In this document: in pieces, positions 49,895 through 58,460 of the stretch
Numbering within the stretch: position 1 is the stretch's first letter
Layout: every line of letters begins with the position of its first letter
Assembly: GCA_963715825.1 (NCBI GenBank)
Contig: CAVQSI010000034.1
Coordinates: 1 to 64,000 of the forward strand
Source of the DNA: Sva-07 sp963715825
Lineage (GTDB): Bacteria; Actinomycetota; Acidimicrobiia; Acidimicrobiales; Ilumatobacteraceae
Reading direction: 5' to 3'
DNA length: 64,000 nucleotides
The notes under the pieces: model-generated
Databases searched by the model: none
Told to the model about the DNA's origin: nothing
Seen by the model: the letters and a program-made list of their open reading frames with translations, nothing else
Translations under genes and position numbers: made by a program

Positions 49895-51094
49895 ATGAAG
49901 ATCACGTGGTCAGCGCTCGTCGTCGTTGCAGTCGCCGTTGCGGCCTGCGGCAGTTCGGGAGACGAGGCGAGTCCGTCGACCGACGCCACACCCGCCACCG
50001 CACTCACCGAGAGCCCGGCCACCACCGAGACCGGTTCGAGCGTGCCGGAGCCGGCCACGCCCGACACCACCGACATCGTGGACAGCCCGGCGACGACCGA
50101 GGCGACGACAACCACGGAGGCCGAGGCGGTCACGGTGGGCGAGTGGGCCTCGATCCCGGGCGGCGACGACTGCCGGTGCTCCGATGGCAGCCCGTTCGAA
50201 CTGTGGCAACGGCCCGCCGACCCGACGAAGGTGGTGCTGTTCCTGGAGGGTGGCGGTGCGTGTTTCGATGCCGAGACATGCGGTCCGGCCAGCCCGATCT
50301 ACACCACGAGCCTGGAGCTCGGCGCGACGCCCGGCAACGGCGGCATCTTCGACGCCGACAACGCCGAGAACCCGTTCGCGGAGTACTCGGTGGTCTACGT
50401 GCCGTACTGCACCGGCGACGTGCATCTGGGTGACCGGGTGAACGAGTACTCCGACTCGGTCACGATCAACCACGGCGGGTTCGGCAACGCCTCGAAGGGG
50501 CTCGACACGGTGCTCGCCGACTATCCCGACGTCGAGCAACTCGTCGTCGCCGGCTCCAGTGCCGGGTCGATACCGGCGCCCACGTTCGCCGGTCTCGCCG
50601 CCGACGCGCTGCCCGATGTCGACATCGTCGCGTTCGGCGACGCCTCCGGCGCGTATCCCGACGTACCGGAACTGAACGCGCAGCTGGGCGGCGACTGGGG
50701 CGTCCTGGCCAACGTCCCGGACTGGCCGGTGAACGAGGGGTTGACCGCAGAGGAATTCAGCTTTCCCGGACAGTGGGTAGCGGCCGGCACGCAACATCCC
50801 GACATCACCTTCGCCCGGTTCGACAACGCCGCGGACGGTGTGCAGACGTTCTTCGCCGGGCTGCTCGGCATCGACACGTCCGACCTGCTCGGGTTGATCG
50901 ACTCGACCGAGGCGCAGATCGAAGCGGCGGGTGTGCCCGTGGCGTCGTACATCGCTCCGGGGTCCGGCCATACGATCCTCGGCAGCGATGGCCTCTACGA
51001 ACTCGAGGTCGACGGCGTTCGCCTCGTCGACTTCCTCACCAGCCTCGTCGAGGGTGACGTTCCTGCCGACGTGTCGTGCACCGAGTGCCGCTGA
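49895..51094 (+). CDS. pectin acetylesterase/NOTUM-like lipoprotein
   Basis: A 399-residue lipoprotein (AVAVAACGSS lipobox, Cys18) with a Thr/Glu/Pro linker (about 20-80) and an alpha/beta-hydrolase domain of the pectinacetylesterase type: TKVVLFLEGGGACFDAETC, YVPYCTGDVHLGD, nucleophile Ser222 in VVAGSSAGSIP, Asp near DIVAFGDASG, and the C-terminal His in GSGHTIL. Probably de-esterifies an extracellular polymer. Multiple cysteines (CRCSD, CFDAETCG, CTGD) suggest disulfides. Leadered; no clear -10 close to the ATG. Confidence 0.82.
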   Translation: MKITWSALVVVAVAVAACGSSGDEASPSTDATPATALTESPATTETGSSVPEPATPDTTDIVDSPATTEATTTTEAEAVTVGEWASIPGGDDCRCSDGSPFELWQRPADPTKVVLFLEGGGACFDAETCGPASPIYTTSLELGATPGNGGIFDADNAENPFAEYSVVYVPYCTGDVHLGDRVNEYSDSVTINHGGFGNASKGLDTVLADYPDVEQLVVAGSSAGSIPAPTFAGLAADALPDVDIVAFGDASGAYPDVPELNAQLGGDWGVLANVPDWPVNEGLTAEEFSFPGQWVAAGTQHPDITFARFDNAADGVQTFFAGLLGIDTSDLLGLIDSTEAQIEAAGVPVASYIAPGSGHTILGSDGLYELEVDGVRLVDFLTSLVEGDVPADVSCTECR

Positions 51095-51112
51095 ACGCTG
51101 CGCTGGTGACGG

Positions 51113-51544
51113 TCAGCGAAAGCTGAACGCGCCGTCGGTCATCGTGTAGGGCAGGCCGAACCCGAACGTGTCGCGGGCGAACCACGAGAACAGCAGGACG
51201 CAGCCGCCGATCAGCGCGATGTTCTTCATGAACATCGACAGCTCGGTCTGCTTTGCGGTCGGATCACGTTCCGCCCAGAACTGGTGCATGAGGAACGTCA
51301 GCGGGATCAGGGTGATGATCAGCAGCAGCGCCCCGAGGTCTCCCCAGATGCCGAACAGCACCGAGACGCCACCGACGATGAATGCGATGCCCGAGGCGAT
51401 CACCCCGGGTCGAGCGGCGCCGGGGCTGATGCCCTTGGCGGTTGCGTACCGCGTGGATGCGTCGAGCTCGACGAGCTGGCCGATTCCCGATGCGATGAAC
51501 AACGAGCAGAACAGGATCCGACCGATCAACCAGAGTTCGTCCAT
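51113..51544 (-). CDS. DoxX family membrane protein
   Basis: A 143-residue protein with four predicted membrane helices and the DoxX pattern RILFCSLFIASGIGQLVELD...GVIASGIAFIVGGVSVLFGIWGDLGALLLIITLIPLTFLMHQFW...NIALIGGCVLLF. DoxX proteins belong to quinone-linked redox complexes, e.g. with a thiosulfate or sulfide partner. No partner gene here. Convergent with the esterase gene (18 bp gap). Confidence 0.85.
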   Translation of the reverse strand: MDELWLIGRILFCSLFIASGIGQLVELDASTRYATAKGISPGAARPGVIASGIAFIVGGVSVLFGIWGDLGALLLIITLIPLTFLMHQFWAERDPTAKQTELSMFMKNIALIGGCVLLFSWFARDTFGFGLPYTMTDGAFSFR

Positions 51545-51587
51545 CAGGAGAGTGTGACACGCGGCGGCGCCGCGACTGCACGGGCAC

Positions 51588-52787
51588 TCACCAGGTGCTG
51601 CGTCGGATCTCGTAGCCGGCCGCCCGAGCGGCGTCGATCAGCGCTCGGGCCTGGTCGCCGCTGCGGACGGCGAAGGTGGCGTGAATCCCGGTCTCGCGCA
51701 CGTGCAGTTCGAGACCCTCTCGCACGTGCTGGACCTCGATCAGGTCGGCGCCGCCATCGGCGAACACGTCGAGGAGGTGGGCGAGCGACCCCGGGCGGTC
51801 GTCGATGCGTGCCACCACGGACAGCCGTCGCCCCGCAGTGTTCTCGTGGCGGCGGATCAGGCTCGGCACGACGCCGAGGTCGACGTTGCCGCCCGACAGC
51901 ACCACGCAGGTCGAACCGGTCGCGCTCGGCTGCACGGCGCCGGACAGCAGCGCCGCGACGCCGACGGCGCCAGCGCCTTCGACATACAGCTTCGCGCGGT
52001 CCATCAGCAGGACCATCGCGTCGGCGATCGCGTCCTCGTCGACGGCGACCACCTCGTCGACCCAGCGTTCGACGAGCGGGCCGGTCAGTTCACCCGGGTA
52101 CTTGACCGCGATGCCGTCGGCGAGCGTGACGACCGGGCCGTCGGGAGGTGTCCCACCGGCGTAGGGCGCACACACCGCGGCCTGCACCCCGACGACGCGG
52201 ACGTCGGGACGCAACGACTTGACGGCGATCGCCGTCCCACCGATCAACCCGCCGCCACCCAGCGGCACGATCACGCTCGCGAGGTCGTCGATGTCGTCGA
52301 CGAGTTCCAATCCGAGCGTGCCCTGGCCGGCGACGACCGCGGCATCGTCGAACGGCGCGCAGAACGTCATCGCGGTCTCGTCGGCGCGTTGCTTCGCTGC
52401 CGCCACGGCCTCGGCGAGCGCCACGCCGTGCTCGATGACCGTCGCGCCGAGCGCCCGGCACGCATCGATCTTCGTGATCGCCGCGCCGACCGGCACGAAG
52501 ATCTCGCACGGCACACCGAAGTGCCGTGCTGCGAACGCCAACGCCTGCGCATGGTTGCCGGCGCTGCCGGTGGTGACGCCGCGCGCTGCGTCGTCACCGA
52601 GTGATGCGATCTTGTTGGTCGCGCCGCGGATCTTGAACGCGCCGGTGCGTTGGAGGTTCTCGGCCTTGAGCACGACGTTGCCGCCGATGTCGCTCGACAG
52701 CGTGAGCGAGCTGATCACCGGCGTGCGCTTGACGGTCTCGGCGATCACGCTCTGCGCGGCGCGGATGTCGTCGAGGTCAGGTGCCAC
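51588..52787 (-). CDS. threonine ammonia-lyase with ACT domain (IlvA/TdcB-like)
   Basis: A 399-residue PLP enzyme that deaminates threonine to 2-oxobutyrate. PLP lysine Lys52 in RTGAFKIRGA, SAGNHAQALA, the phosphate-binding GGGGLIGG, and TCVVLSGGNVDLG. The C-terminal ACT-type domain (about 325-399: LSVVARIDDRPGSLAHLLDVFADGGADLIEVQHVR) marks the short catabolic/biosynthetic form with a single ACT. GTG at 52787 has TACGGT 6 nt upstream; the longer in-frame start at 52877 is rejected because it lies across this promoter. Confidence 0.9.
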   Translation of the reverse strand: MAPDLDDIRAAQSVIAETVKRTPVISSLTLSSDIGGNVVLKAENLQRTGAFKIRGATNKIASLGDDAARGVTTGSAGNHAQALAFAARHFGVPCEIFVPVGAAITKIDACRALGATVIEHGVALAEAVAAAKQRADETAMTFCAPFDDAAVVAGQGTLGLELVDDIDDLASVIVPLGGGGLIGGTAIAVKSLRPDVRVVGVQAAVCAPYAGGTPPDGPVVTLADGIAVKYPGELTGPLVERWVDEVVAVDEDAIADAMVLLMDRAKLYVEGAGAVGVAALLSGAVQPSATGSTCVVLSGGNVDLGVVPSLIRRHENTAGRRLSVVARIDDRPGSLAHLLDVFADGGADLIEVQHVREGLELHVRETGIHATFAVRSGDQARALIDAARAAGYEIRRSTW

Positions 52788-52793
52788 GACCGA

Positions 52794-52799
52794 ACCGTA
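52794..52799 (-). promoter_or_regulatory. -10 box of threonine ammonia-lyase
   Basis: TACGGT on the minus strand, 6 nt before the GTG at 52787. Confidence 0.45.
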
Positions 52800-52827
52800 G
52801 TGGGGCGCGCAGCGACGGTGCGCCCGG

Positions 52828-54021
52828 TCAGTCGGGTTCGGGGAGGGGATGTTCGGGAAGCTTGCGGACGCGGGCACGTCGACGTCGCCGCGCCGGAATC
52901 ATGTCGCGCATCTCCTCGAGGTTGCCGAAGCACAGCAGCCGGTCGTTCGCCTCGAGCTTGCGGGTGTCGCGCGGATTCGGGATCACGTCGGTGTCGCGGT
53001 GCAGGGTGAGTACCGAGATGTCGCGATCGCGCAGACCCGCCTCGCCGATCGTCTTGCCGACGAAGTCGCCGTCATCGCGCACGAGCAACTCCGCCACGCC
53101 ATAGCCGGTGCTGACCGTCAGGCGCTGGCGCACGTCGAGCTCGGGGAATGCCACCTGGTTGGCGACGTGGTCGATGATCGCACCGGCGACGTCGAGCTCG
53201 GTGGCCCGTTCGATGCCCTCGAGCCCTGGCGACGAGTTGACCTCCATCACCATCGGTCCGTCGTTGCCTTCGAGCATGTCGACGCCGGCGACGCGCAGTC
53301 CCATGATCTGCGCGGCGCGCACCGCGGTGCGCTCGTAGGAGGCGTCGAGCGACACGGCCTCGACGGACCCGCCGCGGTGCACGTTCGAACGGAACTCGTC
53401 GCCCTGCGCCGTTCTGCGCATCGCCGCAACGACGCGGTCGCCGATCACGAGCGCTCGGATGTCGCGGCCCTTGCTCTCGGCGATGAACTCCTGGATCAGC
53501 ACGTTCTGCTTGGTGTTGTGGAGCGTCTCGATGATCGCCTCGGCGACCTTGCGGTCGGGGGCCAGGATGACGCCGATGCCCTGGGTGCCTTCGAGCAGTT
53601 TGATCACGACCGGCGCGCCGCCGACGCGGTCGATCGCCGGCAGCACATCCTGGCGGTTGCGGACGAACGCGGTCTTCGGCATGCCGATGTCGTGGCGCGA
53701 GAGGATCTGGATCGCGCGGAGCTTGTCGCGCGAGTTGGTGATGCCATTCGCGGTGATCGGCGTGTACACGTCCATCTGCTCGAACTGGCGTACCACTGCG
53801 GAGCCGAAGTAGGTGATCGACGCGCCGATCCGCGGGAGGATCGCGTCGTAGTCCGACAGCGGCTTGCCGCGGAACTGCAGGTCCGGTTCCGAGCTCGACA
53901 GGTCGATCGCGAAACGCAGCGTGTTGAGGACCTTGCAGTCGTGGCCGCGGTCGAGGGCGGCGAGCTTCAGACGCTGTGTGCTGTACGAGCGCGGAGCGCG
54001 GGAGAGAATGGCGAGCTTCAC
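52828..54021 (-). CDS. RimK-like ATP-grasp ligase fused to a C-terminal RCK_C/TrkA-C domain
   Basis: A 397-residue protein. Residues 1-290 are an ATP-grasp ligase of the RimK type: LPRIGASITYFGSAVVRQFE, ITNSRDKLRAIQILSRHDIGMPKT, VVIKLLEGTQGIGV, LIQEFIAESKGRDIRALVIGDRVVAAMRR and VMEVNSSPGLEGIE (Mg ligands Glu/Asn). RimK adds glutamates to ribosomal protein S6 or related C-termini. Residues about 305-385 (VAELLVRDDGDFVGKTIGEAGLRDRDISVLTLHRDTDVIPNPRDTRKLEANDRLLCFG) match a TrkA-C/RCK_C ligand domain, an uncommon fusion. It ends with an arginine-rich tail. GTG start overlaps the AspA-like stop. Confidence 0.82.
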   Translation of the reverse strand: MKLAILSRAPRSYSTQRLKLAALDRGHDCKVLNTLRFAIDLSSSEPDLQFRGKPLSDYDAILPRIGASITYFGSAVVRQFEQMDVYTPITANGITNSRDKLRAIQILSRHDIGMPKTAFVRNRQDVLPAIDRVGGAPVVIKLLEGTQGIGVILAPDRKVAEAIIETLHNTKQNVLIQEFIAESKGRDIRALVIGDRVVAAMRRTAQGDEFRSNVHRGGSVEAVSLDASYERTAVRAAQIMGLRVAGVDMLEGNDGPMVMEVNSSPGLEGIERATELDVAGAIIDHVANQVAFPELDVRQRLTVSTGYGVAELLVRDDGDFVGKTIGEAGLRDRDISVLTLHRDTDVIPNPRDTRKLEANDRLLCFGNLEEMRDMIPARRRRRARVRKLPEHPLPEPD

Positions 54022-55037
54022 AGGTGATCCTCACTGGGGGTGGAGACGAAGTGGCCGAGGTCGGACGCCGAAGCGTCAGCGACCTCGGCAAGGTGGACGA
54101 GTGCGTCGCCCTGGTTCACGAGCGGCTGCTGGACCCGTCCGATGACGATGCCCACGCGTGGTGCGGTCACACGGGCGAGGCGGTTGCCGACGGAGTCGTG
54201 GATCAGGCCGAGCAGCTGGCCGCGTTGGACGACCTCGCCGAGTTCGGCGTCGAGCAGGACGATCCCGCTGCGGCGGGCGCGGATCCACGAGCTGCTCCGG
54301 CTCTCGATCGGCACCGGCCGTGGTTCGCTGGTGTCGGGATCGACGACCGCGAGTTCGGCGAGCACCCGACGGATGCCCTCGACGCCGGCGATCAGCGCGT
54401 CGTCGTCGAAGCGAAGCGCCTCACCGCCCTCGAACAGCAGCACCGTGGCGCCGCTCTCGGTGGCGGCACCGCGCAGCGAGCCGTCGCGGGTCTTGGCGTG
54501 GAGCATCAACGGTGCACCGAATGCCTCGGCGAGTTTGCGCGTCTCGGAGTCGTCGAGATCGGCGCGGATGTGGGGGAGGTTGGTGCGGTGGTCGGAGCCG
54601 GTGTGGAGGTCGATGCCGACGTCGCAGCGGCTGACGATCTCGGTCATGAACAGGTTGGCGATACGCGCCGCCAGCGACCCGGTCGCCGAGCCCGGGAACG
54701 AGCGGTTGAGGTCGCGGCGGTCCGGGAGGTAGCGGTCGCCGTTCAGGAAGCCGTGCACGTTGACGATCGGCACAGCGATGACGGTGCCGGCCATCGAGCG
54801 AGCGTCGAGGCCGCGCATCACGCGCCGGATGATCTCGACGCCGTTGATCTCGTCACCGTGGACCGCCGCGCTGAGCCACACCGTGCGGCCGTCGCGGCGC
54901 CCGTGCACGACTTGCAGCGGGAGCGAGATTCGTGTTCCGGTGACCTGACGGGCGATCGGGAGTTCGCCCGTGGCAGCTCGGCCGGGAGCCACGTCGAGTT
55001 CGCCGATGCGGAACGAGGCGCGCCGCCGCAGACTCAT
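54018..55037 (-). CDS. succinylglutamate desuccinylase/aspartoacylase family protein
   Basis: A 339-residue zinc enzyme (PF04952). Zinc ligands His60 and Glu63 in AAVHGDEINGVE, His145 in GIDLHTGSDHR; also RDLNRSFPG and a C-terminal barrel-like region with GNRLARVTAPRVGIV. Such genes regularly lie beside rimK (RimA/B-type operons) and are thought to trim or transfer acyl-amino groups. ATG overlaps the upstream gene stop and its stop overlaps rimK (GTGA), so three genes are strictly coupled. Confidence 0.85.
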   Translation of the reverse strand: MSLRRRASFRIGELDVAPGRAATGELPIARQVTGTRISLPLQVVHGRRDGRTVWLSAAVHGDEINGVEIIRRVMRGLDARSMAGTVIAVPIVNVHGFLNGDRYLPDRRDLNRSFPGSATGSLAARIANLFMTEIVSRCDVGIDLHTGSDHRTNLPHIRADLDDSETRKLAEAFGAPLMLHAKTRDGSLRGAATESGATVLLFEGGEALRFDDDALIAGVEGIRRVLAELAVVDPDTSEPRPVPIESRSSSWIRARRSGIVLLDAELGEVVQRGQLLGLIHDSVGNRLARVTAPRVGIVIGRVQQPLVNQGDALVHLAEVADASASDLGHFVSTPSEDHL

Positions 55038-55516
55038 GGTCGCCGCCGATTCTTCATCCTGACGTCCTTCGGTGGACGCCCGCCGCGATAGGAGACGCCG
55101 GGGTCGACCACGAATCGGCGGCGGATGGCCTCGCGTCCGATCAGCAGGCGGAATCCCATCTCGTCGCGCCGGGTCAGGGTGATCTCGGCGTCGACGTCGG
55201 TGCCGGCGATCGTCAGCGGCGCTCGAATCACCGGACGATGATCGATCGTGCCGGAGGAGCTTCGGATGTCGCGGGTGGATGCGACTGCTGCTTCGGCGAC
55301 GACAGCGTCGGCGGTGGAACGTTGCCAGGGGTGGATCTCGAATCGCACCCACGGGCTTCCATCGCGATCGAACCACTCGAGATCGAATGCGTGCAGCGAC
55401 GACGTCCGTGCGCCGGTGTCGATCTTGGCTTTGAGATGGGTGACCCCCCACTGCGGCAGGGCAACCCACTCGCGCCAGCCGAGGACGGGGCGATCGACAC
55501 GCCGGGAGGGTGACAC
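55034..55516 (-). CDS. RimB-like protease (PF05618, ATP-dependent zinc protease family)
   Basis: A 160-residue protein of the RimB family that proteolytically processes RimK products. The signature LKAKIDTGARTSSLHAFDLEWF holds Asp-Thr-Gly-Ala at residues 33-36, as in retropepsin-like active sites, and GREAIRRRFVVDPGVSYRGG closes the fold. First gene of the operon. GTG at 55516 is chosen because TACCGT is 7 nt upstream; GTG at 55525 would overlap the box. Confidence 0.82.
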   Translation of the reverse strand: MSPSRRVDRPVLGWREWVALPQWGVTHLKAKIDTGARTSSLHAFDLEWFDRDGSPWVRFEIHPWQRSTADAVVAEAAVASTRDIRSSSGTIDHRPVIRAPLTIAGTDVDAEITLTRRDEMGFRLLIGREAIRRRFVVDPGVSYRGGRPPKDVRMKNRRRP

Positions 55517-55523
55517 CAGTCGC

Positions 55524-55529
55524 ACGGTA
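55524..55529 (-). promoter_or_regulatory. -10 box of the RimB/AspA/RimK operon
   Basis: TACCGT on the minus strand, 7 nt before the GTG at 55516. Confidence 0.5.
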
Positions 55530-55642
55530 CACCCCGCGCGATCGCTTCGTTGACGGTTGCCGTGAGCGATGTCACACGGAAATCCCGGGTCTGCCGAGTG
55601 GAGTGCCCTCGGACCTGGCACGATGGCGCTGTAACACAACCG

Positions 55643-55648
55643 TAATGT
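55643..55648 (+). promoter_or_regulatory. -10 box of MscS gene
   Basis: TAATGT, about 31 nt upstream of the ATG; the leader holds an AAAGAAG ribosome site. Confidence 0.35.
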
Positions 55649-55679
55649 TTCGGCGGCTCGCCGATGAAAGAAGTTCCCG

Positions 55680-56498
55680 ATGATGTCCTGGCTCACCGCC
55701 GCCTCCGAAGCCATCCTGCTCCTGCCGATCGCGATCGTGGCGTCGTGGCTGGCGCGAACCGTCATCCGCACCCTGACGCGCCGTGCCGTGCGCCGCGCGC
55801 AGCGGTCCGAGGGATCGTGGCGGGTCCGTCTCGACCGACTCGGCGACAACGGCCAGGCCGACACGCGAAAGCGCCAACGCGCCGACTCGGTGGCGAAGAT
55901 GATCGGCCGCTTCGTCACCGTGATGATCTTCACCTTCGCCGCGTTCGGGGCCATCGAGCTGATGGGCGTGAGCCTCGCTTTCGCGATCTCGAGCGCCGGC
56001 TTCATCGGCCTCGCGCTGGCGCTCAGCGGCCAGGATCTGGTGAAGGACTTCCTCGCCGGCACGCGGGCGCTGCTCGAGGACCGCTACGCCGTCGGCGACG
56101 AGGTCGTGCTTCGGGTGGGCGGCGCCGAGGTGCGCGGCATCGTCGATCTGATCGGGAGCGCCTCCGTGCGGCTGCGCACGCCCGACGGTGCGACATGGCA
56201 CGCGGGCCACCACTCCGTCGAGGCGGTCACCAACCTGTCGCAGCTCCCCGCGGTCAGCGACATCGTCGTGCCGCTCGAGGAATGGGCGGCCGCCGACGAG
56301 CACGACGCCGTCGAACGGCTCACCGACGCCTCCAACGACGTCGGGCTCACCGGTGTGGTGTTCCTCCGCGACATCGAGACCCACGAACCCGACGTTCAGC
56401 CGTCGTCGACCGACACGGTGACGGTGCGCGTGAAGACGAATCGTCCGCTCAGTTCCCCCGAGACCGAGATCGTGCGCGCGAAGCTCCTCGATCGTTGA
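55680..56498 (+). CDS. MscS-type mechanosensitive channel
   Basis: A 272-residue protein with an N-terminal helix, a pore helix (about 75-110: VTVMIFTFAAFGAIELMGVSLAFAISSAGFIGLALALSGQDLVKDFLAGT, with the Ala/Gly-rich TM3 pattern) and a cytosolic beta domain (YAVGDEVVLRVGGAEVRGIVDLIGSASVRLRTPDGATWHAGHHSVEAVTNLS). Opens on membrane tension to release solutes. Either of two adjacent ATGs (55680, 55683) may start it. It precedes Kup by 51 bp; both act in osmotic balance. Confidence 0.87.
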   Translation: MMSWLTAASEAILLLPIAIVASWLARTVIRTLTRRAVRRAQRSEGSWRVRLDRLGDNGQADTRKRQRADSVAKMIGRFVTVMIFTFAAFGAIELMGVSLAFAISSAGFIGLALALSGQDLVKDFLAGTRALLEDRYAVGDEVVLRVGGAEVRGIVDLIGSASVRLRTPDGATWHAGHHSVEAVTNLSQLPAVSDIVVPLEEWAAADEHDAVERLTDASNDVGLTGVVFLRDIETHEPDVQPSSTDTVTVRVKTNRPLSSPETEIVRAKLLDR

Positions 56499-56549
56499 TT
56501 CACTGACGGGTGGATGCGCCGCTCGACGAGGTGACGCCGGAACGAGCGG

Positions 56550-58442
56550 ATGAACGTGAGCACTGTCGAAACAGCTCGGGCAACACGCGGCGGAACCGCC
56601 GCCCTGGCATTCGGTGCGCTTGGCATCGTCTACGGCGACATCGGCACCAGCCCGATCTACGCGATCCGCGAGACGTTCGACCATGCCGGCCTCGATGCGA
56701 CGACCCAGAGCGCATACGGCGTCGCGTCGGTCGTCTTCTGGGCGCTCATCATCGTCATTTCGATCAAGTACCTGTCGCTGGTCATGCGCGCCGACAATCA
56801 CGGCGAGGGCGGCATCCTGGCACTCACTGCACTCGTGGCGCCGCCGAAGGGCAACGCCAAGGGTGTCCTCGCCGCGGTGGTGACACTCGGCGTGTTCGGG
56901 ACAGCGCTGCTCTACGGCGACGGACTGATCACGCCAGCGATCTCGGTGCTCAGTGCCGTCGAGGGTTTCGAGGTGGCGAGCACCGCGTTCGAGCGATTCG
57001 TCATCCCGATCTCGATCGTGATCCTCGTCGGGTTGTTCACCGTGCAGCGCCACGGCACGGCACGGATCTCGACGGTCTTCGGGCCGGTGATGCTGGTCTG
57101 GTTCAGCGTGCTCGGGCTGCTCGGTCTGAACCAGGTCCTGCAGCATCCCGGCGTCGCTCGTGCGGTCTCACCGACCTATGCCGTCGACTTCTTCGTCAAC
57201 CAGCCGGGCAACGCGTTCGTTGCGCTCGGTTCGATCTTCCTCGTCGTCACCGGCGGCGAGGCGCTGTACGCCGACATGGGTCACTTCGGTCGACGGCCGA
57301 TCCAGTTCAGCTGGTACGCGCTCGTGCTGCCTGCGCTGCTGCTGAACTATTTCGGGCAAGCGGCCCTCGTCGTTGCCGACCCGAGTGCCATGGAGAGCCC
57401 GTTCTACCGTCTCGCTCCGTCGTGGGCCATCGTGCCGCTCGCCGTCCTGGCGACCTGCGCCACCGTGATCGCATCGCAGGCGTTGATCTCCGGCGCGTTC
57501 TCGCTGACCGCCCAGGCGGTGCAACTCGACTATCTCCCGCGCATGCGGATCACCCACACCTCGCCCGATCACGTGGGCCAGATCTACGTGCCGGTCGTGA
57601 ACTGGCTCCTGATGATCGGCTGCGTCGGCCTCGTCCTGGGGTTCCGCTCGTCGGCCAACCTCGCATCCGCGTACGGCATCGCCGTCACGATGACGATGCT
57701 GATCACGACGCTGCTGTTCTTCCGGGTGGCGCGCGACCGGTGGGGTTGGTCGCTCGCCCGAACGCTCGCCGTCTGCATTCCGCTGTTCGTGGTCGACATC
57801 GCCTTCCTGTCGGCCAACCTGGTCAAGGTCGTCTCGGGCGGATGGTTCCCGTTGCTGGTCGGCCTGATCCTCGTCGTGTTGATGACGACGTGGCGCAAGG
57901 GTCGCCAGCTCGTTGCCGCACGCATCCATCGGGGCGAACGGCCGATCGAGGTCGTCGTCCACGAGGCCGTCGTCGCCGACGCCGCCCGCGTCCCCGGCAT
58001 CGCCGTCTACATGTTCAAAGACGCCGGTGCCGCCCCACCCGCACTGATCGCCAACATCACGCACAACCACGTTCTGCACCAGCTGACCCTCATGGTGTCG
58101 GTCGAGACCGATGACATCCCTCGGGTGCCCGAGAGCGAGCGGTTGACGACGCGCAAGGTCGGCTCGGGTATCCAGCAGGTGACGCTGCGCTTCGGGTACC
58201 TCGACGATCCGAACGTGCCAGCTGCACTGGCGCTGTTGCAGCTTCCCGGGCAGGACTTCGATCCGGACACGGTGACGTACTTCATCGGTCGCGAGTCGGT
58301 GTCGGCGACGAAGGCGCCGGGCATGCACCCGGCGCGCGAGCGGCTCTTCGTCGCCATGAACCGCAGCGCCGGCAGCGCGACCAGGTTCTTCTCGCTGCCG
58401 GTCGACCGTGTCTTCGAGGTCGGCACGCTGGTCGAGATCTGA
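56550..58442 (+). CDS. kup: Kup potassium uptake transporter
   Basis: A 630-residue transporter of standard Kup length: GALGIVYGDIGTSPIYAIRETF at the N-terminus, ADNHGEGGILALTALV, GDGLITPAISVLSAVEG, the RMRITHTSPDHVGQIYVPVVNWLLMIGC loop typical of Kup and a cytosolic C-terminal domain with HNHVLHQLTLMVSVETDDIPRVP and TYFIGRESV. Proton-coupled K+ uptake across the inner membrane. ATG at 56550. Confidence 0.95.
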   Translation: MNVSTVETARATRGGTAALAFGALGIVYGDIGTSPIYAIRETFDHAGLDATTQSAYGVASVVFWALIIVISIKYLSLVMRADNHGEGGILALTALVAPPKGNAKGVLAAVVTLGVFGTALLYGDGLITPAISVLSAVEGFEVASTAFERFVIPISIVILVGLFTVQRHGTARISTVFGPVMLVWFSVLGLLGLNQVLQHPGVARAVSPTYAVDFFVNQPGNAFVALGSIFLVVTGGEALYADMGHFGRRPIQFSWYALVLPALLLNYFGQAALVVADPSAMESPFYRLAPSWAIVPLAVLATCATVIASQALISGAFSLTAQAVQLDYLPRMRITHTSPDHVGQIYVPVVNWLLMIGCVGLVLGFRSSANLASAYGIAVTMTMLITTLLFFRVARDRWGWSLARTLAVCIPLFVVDIAFLSANLVKVVSGGWFPLLVGLILVVLMTTWRKGRQLVAARIHRGERPIEVVVHEAVVADAARVPGIAVYMFKDAGAAPPALIANITHNHVLHQLTLMVSVETDDIPRVPESERLTTRKVGSGIQQVTLRFGYLDDPNVPAALALLQLPGQDFDPDTVTYFIGRESVSATKAPGMHPARERLFVAMNRSAGSATRFFSLPVDRVFEVGTLVEI

Positions 58443-58460
58443 CCGACGTGCGTCGGGTCA
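58440..58460 (+). terminator. short hairpin containing both convergent stop codons
   Basis: TGACC-GACG, TG loop, CGTC-G-GGTCA: a 9-bp stem with one bulge. The first TGA is the Kup stop and the last TCA is the stop of the oxygenase on the other strand. Possible bidirectional terminator, but the stem is short. Confidence 0.4.
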
